The notes under the pieces are model-generated. The model was not told the DNA's origin, did no database searches, and saw only the letters and a list, made by a program, of their open reading frames with translations. Shown in pieces: positions 1-5,435 of a stretch of DNA of 5,551 nt; the first letter of the stretch is position 1, and the number at the start of each line of letters is the position of its first letter. Source of the DNA: JAYEIH01 sp034659995. GTDB taxonomy: Archaea > Methanobacteriota_B > Thermococci > Methanofastidiosales > B48-G16. Location: the NCBI GenBank assembly GCA_034659995.1, contig JAYEIH010000011.1, positions 1-5,551 of the forward strand, given 5' to 3'. The translations under genes and the position numbers were made by a program.

Positions 1-567
1 GATGGAGGATATTTTACAAAAGAGTGTGCTGAAATATTAGAAAATGGTATACAAGGAAAAGAAGAAATATATAATTTTTCATCATTTATGAATGTAATTA
101 ATCCTATTGGGCTTGATGCCCCACCACTAAATATGATGGATAGATTTTATAAAAAAAATTTTTCTGTATTACCAACTAATCATAAAAAATTATCTAATCT
201 TGATTTAGCTGAAGCAATCATAGAAAAACTTCCAAAGTTTGATTATGCAGGATCTGAAACTTTTAAAGCCTTATGGGAAGATAATGAAGCCGCATGTCAA
301 GAATATGCAGGATTATTTAATAATACTATGAATCTTGCTGGTAGAAGAGCATATGGATCTAGAATACTTACTCCTGAAAAAAAAATTGACCATTTTATAT
401 CTACAATTCCAATCAATTCAGATTTAATTTTTTTAGAACCTACTAACGGAGAAGCTTATAAAAATATTAATGATGATATTGTAGAAATTTATCAACCATT
501 TTTAGATGGTCAATTGCTTTGGAAAGTCTATGATAAAGGGACTTGGAGAAATTTTAAAGAAGATTAA
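1..567 (+). CDS. Hypothetical protein, 5'-truncated by the window edge
   Basis: The frame is open from base 1 and ends at TAA 565-567, giving 188 visible residues. The first in-frame ATG is at 88, but open coding frame continues upstream of it and no Shine-Dalgarno site precedes it, so the true start probably lies to the left of the window. The protein appears soluble: I see no membrane segment, signal peptide or Cys/His metal cluster. Visible segments include GGYFTKECAEIL near the left edge, NPIGLDAPPLNMMDRFY after the ATG, and NLAGRRAYGSRILTP further on. I do not recognise a family and assign no function. The gene is very AT-rich (45 G/C of 180 bases at 61-240, about 25%), unlike idsA next door, which fits an acquired or accessory gene. 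It is convergent with idsA, 20 bp away, and I see no clear terminator between them. Confidence 0.75.
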   Translation, partial: DGGYFTKECAEILENGIQGKEEIYNFSSFMNVINPIGLDAPPLNMMDRFYKKNFSVLPTNHKKLSNLDLAEAIIEKLPKFDYAGSETFKALWEDNEAACQEYAGLFNNTMNLAGRRAYGSRILTPEKKIDHFISTIPINSDLIFLEPTNGEAYKNINDDIVEIYQPFLDGQLLWKVYDKGTWRNFKED

Positions 568-587
568 GTAATATTAGTTCCTTTTCT

Positions 588-1646
588 CTAGACATCCCTC
601 TCGATAAGATATCGCATAAAGGACTCCAGCGTTTTTTTAGCCTCAGAGTCCTCCAGAACTTTTTCCGCCTCACTCCATGCGTTTTCGAGCATCTCCCTTG
701 CTCTTTTTTTTGCGTAGGTAACTGCATCGTACTTTTCGAGGATAGCAATGGCTTCTTTAATGAGTTCTTTATCCCGTGTATGGGAATCGAGGATCTCGAG
801 AAGCCGTGCTCTGTCCTCTGTACTTCCCTCTTCGAGGACGTGGATGATCATCAGTGAGCGTTTCCCCTCGGTGATATCATTGCCAAAGACCTTTCCGAAT
901 TTCTCCCTTTTTTCTGCCGTGATATCGAGAATATCGTCCTGTATCTGAAAGCCGATACCGATGGTCTCGGCCATGGTTCCCAGCGTTTTTTGCGTTTCTT
1001 CCTCTGCTCCGGCGAGCAGTGCAGCGAGACGTGCGGCAAACCGTGCCAGTGTTCCGGTTTTGAAGCTCACCATCTGCAGATACTGCTGCTCCGTGATCAT
1101 TTCTTTTTTTCCCTTATGCCAGAATATATCCATCGCCTGGCCAAAATGAAGATTGATCATCTCCTCTGCATAGATCTCAAAGGCTCTTTCTTTGATCTCT
1201 GTATCGAACTCCGAGTCCATGATGATTTTTAAGGGAATAAAGTAGACGGCGTTCCCCACGTTGATGGCGATATCCTCTCCGTATATTTTATGGAGACACT
1301 CTTTACCCCTTCTTAACGAGGAGTCATCCTCAATATCATCAACTATTATTGTTCCGTTGTGAACGAGTTCTATTAAGGCCGTAAATCTTTTCACTCTTTC
1401 TGTATTTCCTTCAAGTGCTTCTGTGAGGAGTAAAAAAAGAGCAGGTCTCCATCGTTTTCCGCCTCTGTCTAAAAAGTCCCACACAGGTTCTGCAACAGCA
1501 CCATTTACCGCATCTGTATCAAATGAGAACTTCTCCTTCCCGAGAATTTTTTCCATGCTTTCTTTTTTATACTTTCGTGGCAGATGCGTTTCAATAATAG
1601 CGTCTATAACTTCCTTTTTTTCCTTTAAATATGAGTTCATATCCAT
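588..1646 (-). CDS. idsA: Polyprenyl (geranylgeranyl-type) diphosphate synthase
   Basis: A 352-residue trans-prenyltransferase of the FPP/GGPP synthase family, which condenses isopentenyl diphosphate onto an allylic diphosphate; in archaea this supplies the isoprenoid chains of membrane lipids. Visible motifs: GGKRWRP at 62-68, first aspartate-rich motif DDIED at 103-107 followed by LRRG, GQAMDIFW at 169-176, KTG at 196-198, FQIQDDILD at 233-241 (second aspartate-rich motif), and NDITEGKRS at 256-264. All catalytic Asp, Arg and Lys positions appear intact and the length is normal. The frame extends 20 codons further upstream, inside glmU. I chose the ATG at 1644-1646 because AGGTGA lies 4 nt before it; an ATG two codons later (1638-1640) is the alternative. 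Residue -5 to the first Asp motif is Gly98 rather than the aromatic residue of classic archaeal GGPP synthases, so product chain length is uncertain. It is the last gene of the block. Confidence 0.93.
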   Translation of the reverse strand: MDMNSYLKEKKEVIDAIIETHLPRKYKKESMEKILGKEKFSFDTDAVNGAVAEPVWDFLDRGGKRWRPALFLLLTEALEGNTERVKRFTALIELVHNGTIIVDDIEDDSSLRRGKECLHKIYGEDIAINVGNAVYFIPLKIIMDSEFDTEIKERAFEIYAEEMINLHFGQAMDIFWHKGKKEMITEQQYLQMVSFKTGTLARFAARLAALLAGAEEETQKTLGTMAETIGIGFQIQDDILDITAEKREKFGKVFGNDITEGKRSLMIIHVLEEGSTEDRARLLEILDSHTRDKELIKEAIAILEKYDAVTYAKKRAREMLENAWSEAEKVLEDSEAKKTLESFMRYLIERDV

Positions 1647-1650
1647 GTAA

Positions 1651-1656
1651 TCACCT
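1651..1656 (-). promoter_or_regulatory. Shine-Dalgarno site of idsA, overlapping the glmU stop
   Basis: Read on the minus strand, AGGTGA is followed by TTAC and then the ATG at 1646, a 4-nt spacer. AGGTGA matches the archaeal 16S anti-Shine-Dalgarno sequence well. Its last three bases are the TGA stop codon of glmU, so terminating ribosomes would sit on the idsA start site. This decides the idsA start and implies translational coupling. Confidence 0.8.
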
Positions 1657-2856
1657 GATATCTGTCCCGTCAGGAACGTTCTTATCCATGATCCTTCCTG
1701 GGCCAACGGTGCATGATTCCCCGATAATCCGCCCCGGATATATCGTGACGTTGATACCCGTCTTTGTATTCCTGCCCATTATACACCCTATCTTTCTTCT
1801 TTTCGAATCGATCATTTTGTTCTTTACCTTCATTTTTACGGATTTATCGTCAAACCTGAGGTTTGCGACGGTAGTGCCGGCACCGAGATTGCAGTTCTCG
1901 TCAATGATCGAGTCGCCGATGTAGTTGAAATGTGGGACATTTGAGTTATCGTAGACTATTGAGTTTTTTACCTCACTCATACCGATATGGCAGTTGTTTC
2001 CTATGACGCTGTTCTTTCGTATGAACGAGTTCGGCCCGATTGTGCAGTTCTCTCCGATTACCGCGGGCCCCTGGATGTAACTTCCTTCCCGTACCACCGT
2101 ATCCTTTCCTATCCGTACAGGTGGAACAATTTTTACGTTTTTTCGTATATCTCCCAGAACTTCATGCTCTGTTTTTTCCATAATAATCTCATTGGTATTT
2201 AAAATATCCCAGAAATACCCGATATCGTTCCAGTAGCCATTGTACTCCACAACCTTGGCCTCGCACTGATTGAGTGCGTCTGTGACCTCATACTCACCTC
2301 TCTGCGACGGTTCTATCTTCTCAATGGCCTCAAGGATATCTCCGGTAAAGAGATAGACACCCATGTTTGCGAGATTTGATGAGGGATTGTTTTCCTTTTC
2401 ACAGATTTTTACAAAGGTATTCCCCTTTTTATATACCACACCATAGTTTTTCGGATTTTTTACCTTTTTCACACTTATTACGGGTTTTTTATGCTTTGAA
2501 TAGCATTCCAGAACTTTGGGAATGAACGATTGTCCAAAGAACACATCTCCATTTATACAGAGAAACTCATTGTACGGTGAGAGTGCGATGGCAGAGGCCG
2601 TTCCATTGACCCTCTTCTGTTTTATAAAACGTATTTTTATTCTATATTTTTTTGATTTTATATACTCTTCTATGTGATTTTTCATCATTTTTTCTTTATA
2701 ATTTACAATAAAAGTTATTTCCTCAGATTTCTTTAGAGCATCGATGGTATAATCGATAATTCTCTTCCCGCCGAGACGGATCAACGGTTTTGGTCTCTTA
2801 TTTGTTAACGGTCGTAATCGTGTTCCGAGGCCCGCGGCTAAGACTAATGCTTTCAT
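1651..2856 (-). CDS. glmU: Archaeal bifunctional sugar-1-phosphate nucleotidylyl/acetyltransferase (GlmU-like)
   Basis: A 401-residue two-domain cytosolic enzyme. The N-terminal Rossmann-like nucleotidyltransferase carries GLGTRLRPLT at 9-18, RPKPL at 21-25, NGTASAI at 84-90, the metal-binding NGD at 102-104, GEYEVTD at 187-193 and WNDIG at 209-213. From about residue 247 a left-handed beta-helix of hexapeptide repeats follows, with NLGAGTTVANLRFDD at 323-337. Length and layout match MJ1101 and ST0452, which acetylate glucosamine-1-P and couple the sugar to UTP to give UDP-GlcNAc. From memory of ST0452, its acetyltransferase residues His308, Tyr311, Asn331, Lys337 and Lys340 correspond to His309, Tyr312, Asn332, Lys338 and Lys341 here, a constant offset of one. 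The start MKALVLAAG is the natural family start. No Shine-Dalgarno site precedes it, so it may be leaderless or reinitiated 31 nt after metG. Other substrates, such as GalN-1-P or Glc-1-P with dTTP, are possible for this promiscuous group. Confidence 0.9.
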   Translation of the reverse strand: MKALVLAAGLGTRLRPLTNKRPKPLIRLGGKRIIDYTIDALKKSEEITFIVNYKEKMMKNHIEEYIKSKKYRIKIRFIKQKRVNGTASAIALSPYNEFLCINGDVFFGQSFIPKVLECYSKHKKPVISVKKVKNPKNYGVVYKKGNTFVKICEKENNPSSNLANMGVYLFTGDILEAIEKIEPSQRGEYEVTDALNQCEAKVVEYNGYWNDIGYFWDILNTNEIIMEKTEHEVLGDIRKNVKIVPPVRIGKDTVVREGSYIQGPAVIGENCTIGPNSFIRKNSVIGNNCHIGMSEVKNSIVYDNSNVPHFNYIGDSIIDENCNLGAGTTVANLRFDDKSVKMKVKNKMIDSKRRKIGCIMGRNTKTGINVTIYPGRIIGESCTVGPGRIMDKNVPDGTDIR

Positions 2857-2867
2857 AATGGCCTATA

Positions 2868-2885
2868 AGAAAAAAAGAATAAAAA
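2868..2885 (-). promoter_or_regulatory. T-rich tract between metG and glmU (terminator or weak promoter)
   Basis: On the minus strand the 31-nt gap begins two bases after the metG TAA with TTTTTATTC, followed by seven Ts and CTT. There is no hairpin, and oligo-T alone is enough for archaeal RNA polymerase to stop or pause, so this could be a partial terminator of metG. Alternatively TTTTTATT (2885-2878) sits 22-29 nt upstream of the glmU ATG, the same geometry as the metG TATA box, and could drive a leaderless glmU-idsA transcript; its match to TTTAWATA is weak. The sequence does not decide between these. Confidence 0.35.
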
Positions 2886-2887
2886 GA

Positions 2888-4861
2888 TTACTCAACTGTA
2901 GCACCGTTGGATATCTCCTCATCCACCGTGGCCAGTGAGATTTCGTCACCCTTCACAGCTGCGAGAAGCATCCCCTGGGACTCAACGCCGAAGAGCTTTG
3001 CAGGCTCTAGATTGGCAACGACGAGTATTTTTTTCCCTACAAGCTCCTCAGAATCGTACTGTTCTGCCAGTCCTGCGACAAGCTGTCTCTTTTCGCCTAT
3101 GTCCACCTGAAGTTTTAACAGTTTGTCAGAACCTTCTATCCTCTCAGCTTCTTTTATCTCTCCAACTTTTATCTCAATTTTTTTGAACTCATCAAACGAT
3201 ATCATCTTCTCACCTTTCTCCTGTTTACCTTTAAACTTTATTCTATATCTTTTTAAACTTTTCTTATCTATTTTTTTAAAGAGTATCCCAATCCCCCCAA
3301 GCTCCTGACCTCCAATCTCGAGATCAATCGTGTTTATATTCTCTTCTTCTATCTCTTTTTTGAATCCAAGCTGTTTCCATACCTTCCTCGCCGAGCTCGT
3401 GATCAGGGGGTACATTGCGATTCCGAGAATAGTACATATCTCGCAGACCGTTCTCAATACTTTTTTACATTCTTTTTTATCCTCTTTTATCAGCTTCCAC
3501 GGCTCCTCTTTCTGGAAGTACTGATTTCCAAGATCGGAGATCCTTAGAAGTATTTTTACAGCCTCTTTGAATCTTAAGTTCCAGAACTCCTCCTTGTAAG
3601 TCTCCAGAAGGGCAAATGCTTTTTCAATGATCTTCTTATCACTTTCCACATCAGGAATCTTCCCGCCGTGCTTCTCTGTAAAGGATAGGCTTCTGTATAA
3701 AAAGTTTCCCAGGCTGCCGACGAGGTTATTATTAATGTGTTCCCGGAACTCTTCCCACTCAAAGTCTGTGTCCTTTGCCAGCGGCCTGATACTCATCAGA
3801 TAAAATCTCCATAGATCCGGCGAGATGTCGAGATCCATTATATCGTTGCCAAATACCCCTTTGTTCTGTGATTTGCTGAACTGTCCACCTTCGTAGTTTA
3901 AATACTCGTTTGAACCTATTTTGTGTGGAAGCAGCCAGTTTTCGCCTGTGCCCAGAAGCGAGGAGGGCCATATCAATGTATGAAATGGAATATTGTCTTT
4001 CCCCATGAAGCAGTAGAGCCTTGTCTCTTCCGGATTAAGCCACCAGTTCTGCCATTCATCGGTGTACTCGTAGGTGGACCCCGTGTACTCTATAGGTGCA
4101 TCGAACCAGACGTAGAATACCTTATCCTCGTACCCTTCCAGCGGTACCTTCACCCCCCATGTAAGGTCACGAGTAATGCATCGAGGCTCCAATCCTTTTT
4201 CTATCCACGAAAGCGGAAGATTTTTTGTGATTCCTTCCCAGCCCCTGGATTCTATCCATGTTTTTACCTTTTCCTCCAGCTGAGGAAGATCGAGGTACAG
4301 GTGGTTTGATTTTTTGAGTACCGGCGTGGAACCGCAGACGATACACCGTGGATCTATCAGCTCCGTGGGATTAAGAAGCTCCGTGCACTCATCACACTGG
4401 TCACCCTTTGCATTGGGATTTCTGCAGTGAGGGCATTCTCCTGTAACATACGTGTCGGGTAAAAATCGCCCACATTGATCGCAGTAGAGCTGTTCTAGCT
4501 CTTTTTCAAAAATATATCCGTTTTCATGGAGTTTCAGGAATATATGCTGGCTAATCTCGTGATTTTCTTTACTTGATGATCTTCCGAAGTTATCAAACTC
4601 AACACCCATCCACTCAAAGATCCCCTGTATTTTGTCATGCATCTCTTTACAGTACTTATCGGGGTCTATATTCCGTTTTTCCGCTTCTATTTCCGTTCTT
4701 GTGCCGTGTTCGTCCGTAGCACAGATATAGATAGCCTTTTTCCCGCTCATTTTCAAAAATTTTGAGAATACATCTGCCGAGAGTATTGGGATAAGGTTTC
4801 CGAGGTGTGGGACATTGTTTACGTAGGGCAATGCCGATGTAACAAGGTATTTTGTATGCAT
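2888..4861 (-). CDS. metG: Methionyl-tRNA synthetase with fused C-terminal tRNA-binding domain
   Basis: A 657-residue class I aminoacyl-tRNA synthetase that charges tRNA-Met, in the cytosol. The HIGH-type signature is PHLGN at 18-22. Four CxxC knuckles (127/130, 143/146, 156/159, 173/176) form the two-zinc connective region typical of archaeal and E. coli-type enzymes. WFDAPIEY lies at 252-259, and the KMSKS loop is the variant FSKS at 328-331. Anticodon-recognition residues are kept: Asn386 with Arg390 (NxxxR) and Trp455, matching E. coli Asn391, Arg395 and Trp461. A Lys-rich linker (about 529-552) leads to a C-terminal EMAPII/Trbp111-like OB-fold, from Met553 to the end, which improves tRNA binding and can dimerise. 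The start at 4861 gives the family N-terminus (KYLVTSALPYVN) and lies about 27 nt downstream of a TATA box, implying a leaderless mRNA; no Shine-Dalgarno site precedes it. It is the first gene of the block. A strong internal start occurs at Met553. Confidence 0.97.
   Translation of the reverse strand: MHTKYLVTSALPYVNNVPHLGNLIPILSADVFSKFLKMSGKKAIYICATDEHGTRTEIEAEKRNIDPDKYCKEMHDKIQGIFEWMGVEFDNFGRSSSKENHEISQHIFLKLHENGYIFEKELEQLYCDQCGRFLPDTYVTGECPHCRNPNAKGDQCDECTELLNPTELIDPRCIVCGSTPVLKKSNHLYLDLPQLEEKVKTWIESRGWEGITKNLPLSWIEKGLEPRCITRDLTWGVKVPLEGYEDKVFYVWFDAPIEYTGSTYEYTDEWQNWWLNPEETRLYCFMGKDNIPFHTLIWPSSLLGTGENWLLPHKIGSNEYLNYEGGQFSKSQNKGVFGNDIMDLDISPDLWRFYLMSIRPLAKDTDFEWEEFREHINNNLVGSLGNFLYRSLSFTEKHGGKIPDVESDKKIIEKAFALLETYKEEFWNLRFKEAVKILLRISDLGNQYFQKEEPWKLIKEDKKECKKVLRTVCEICTILGIAMYPLITSSARKVWKQLGFKKEIEEENINTIDLEIGGQELGGIGILFKKIDKKSLKRYRIKFKGKQEKGEKMISFDEFKKIEIKVGEIKEAERIEGSDKLLKLQVDIGEKRQLVAGLAEQYDSEELVGKKILVVANLEPAKLFGVESQGMLLAAVKGDEISLATVDEEISNGATVE
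3203..3215 (-). promoter_or_regulatory. Internal Shine-Dalgarno and ATG at the MetRS C-terminal domain
   Basis: Inside metG the minus strand reads AGGTGA (3215-3210), GAAG, then ATG at 3205-3203, in frame with metG (Met553). The hexamer and 4-nt spacer are identical to the idsA start site, and a further AGGAG lies just upstream. Initiation here would give a separate 105-residue tRNA-binding protein (2888-3205) covering exactly the EMAPII/Trbp111-like domain. In many organisms this domain is a separate gene, so the site may be functional or a relic of a gene fusion. The sequence at this point also encodes GEKM, so chance is not excluded. Confidence 0.5.
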
Positions 4862-4883
4862 TACCGAGTTTTTGCTATGTAGG

Positions 4884-4899
4884 ATATAAAAAACTTTCT
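4884..4899 (-). promoter_or_regulatory. Archaeal BRE/TATA promoter of metG
   Basis: On the minus strand a purine-rich BRE-like AGAAAG (4899-4894) is followed directly by TTTTTTATAT (4893-4884), a good match to the archaeal TATA consensus. The box centre lies about 27 nt upstream of the A of the metG ATG, so transcription should start at or within a base or two of the start codon, giving a leaderless message. This agrees with the absence of a Shine-Dalgarno site before metG. Confidence 0.7.
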
Positions 4900-4959
4900 A
4901 TTTTTTGGAACGGTTTTATTCTGGTAGGGAATATGTGGGGAACAACATTTGGTTTTTGT

Positions 4960-5307
4960 TCATTCTTTATTCTTTTTATATGATTGCTTGATTAAACTAA
5001 CTATATACTCCAAATCTTCATCATCTTTTATTTGCAATTCATAATCACCATTTCCCCAATGTCCGACATTCGAGACATCCCTCGCTAAGTTTTTAGGATC
5101 ATCAAGTTCTCCTTTTCTAAGATTGATCCAGATTTTTAAAGATTTTTTCTGGGTATGTACATCTGTTATGTTGGTTCTTGCAATAAAACCAATATAAAAT
5201 TTTGTTGGCTTAATTGTAATGTCATCTCCCACATTTAGGATAGTATTTTTTAGTTTTAAGAGCTTTTTGATTAAGTTCAATTTTTCGTTCAATCTGAGCA
5301 GATTCAA
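4960..5307 (-). CDS. Small DUF5655-like domain protein, possibly an N-terminally shortened remnant
   Basis: A 115-residue ORF ending at TGA 4960-4962. The first usable start is TTG at 5305-5307; the frame is closed by TGA at 5332-5334, eight codons upstream. No ATG start or clear Shine-Dalgarno site is seen. The body matches my memory of the DUF5655 domain: NVGDDI at 26-31, KFYIGF at 36-41, LKIWINL at 57-63, then GELDDPKNLARDVSNVGHWG at 66-85 and an acidic helical C-terminus. The biochemical role of this domain is not established; I recall it mostly as the C-terminal part of longer proteins, often linked to nuclease-like or defence contexts. Here almost nothing precedes the domain except a short Lys/Leu-rich helix, and transposase sequence begins about 100 bp upstream, so the gene may have lost its 5' part. 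Composition is about 27% G/C (32 of 120 bases at 5161-5280), like the left-flank gene. It reads toward metG and ends about 60 bp before the metG promoter. Confidence 0.72.
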   Translation of the reverse strand: MNLLRLNEKLNLIKKLLKLKNTILNVGDDITIKPTKFYIGFIARTNITDVHTQKKSLKIWINLRKGELDDPKNLARDVSNVGHWGNGDYELQIKDDEDLEYIVSLIKQSYKKNKE

Positions 5308-5408
5308 TTCTATTTCTGATTGATCTCTTTTTCAATCCAGATTTATCCTATTTTTCTACTATTTTTCTTTCTTTTTCCTTTATTTTCCTCATGTTTTGAT
5401 AGCTAACG
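5308..5408. other. AT-rich, strand-asymmetric spacer between the DUF5655 ORF and the transposase
   Basis: Of the 50 bases at 5341-5390 on the plus strand, 44 are pyrimidines and none is G, so the minus strand is a long purine run. In one minus frame an ATG at 5392 opens a 14-codon Lys/Glu-rich peptide ending at TAG 5348-5350, and the same frame continues for 24 further sense codons before the next stop. This could be decayed coding sequence from the N-terminal half of the DUF5655 gene, or plain low-complexity DNA next to an insertion. I find no convincing TATA box or Shine-Dalgarno site for the downstream ORF. Confidence 0.4.
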
Positions 5409-5435
5409 CTATCCCATTTGTTTTTGCAGCGTTAG
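5403..5435. repeat. Inverted repeat around the transposase stop codon
   Basis: CTAACGCT at 5403-5410 is the exact reverse complement of AGCGTTAG at 5428-5435, an 8-bp stem with a 17-nt loop. A competing smaller hairpin, GATAGC/GCTATC with a 4-nt loop, occupies 5398-5413. Both overlap the transposase stop at 5409-5411. No T-run follows on the minus strand, so this is more likely part of the end structure of the insertion sequence than a standard terminator. Without the other end of the element it cannot be called a terminal repeat. Confidence 0.45.

Noticed and set aside
568..587. Terminator in the convergent gap
   Set aside because: Only 20 bp, with no stable hairpin; the pyrimidine stretch contains no T-run longer than four.
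748..1232. Plus-strand ORFs of 60-80 codons opposite idsA
   Set aside because: They are shadows of the strongly supported idsA frame, Ser/Arg/Cys-rich, with no start signals and no family character.
1647..1706. A 372-residue idsA beginning inside glmU
   Set aside because: The extra 20 residues do not resemble the family N-terminus, while AGGTGA with a 4-nt spacer points to the ATG at 1646.
3923..4309. Plus-strand ORF of 128 codons opposite metG
   Set aside because: It is antisense to the conserved MetRS catalytic and zinc regions; its Cys-, Pro- and Phe-rich composition is an artefact of reading the opposite strand.
590..5083. 11-bp direct repeat AGACATCCCTC at 590-600 and 5073-5083, on opposite sides of the housekeeping block
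   Set aside because: Both copies lie in coding DNA and encode the same Arg-Asp-Val tripeptide on the minus strand (end of IdsA; conserved ARDV of the DUF5655-like protein), so shared codons explain it better than an attachment site.
5348..5350. In-frame TAG in the Lys-rich frame from 5392 as a possible pyrrolysine codon
   Set aside because: Another stop follows 24 codons later, there is no recognisable protein, and idsA uses TAG as an ordinary stop in this window.
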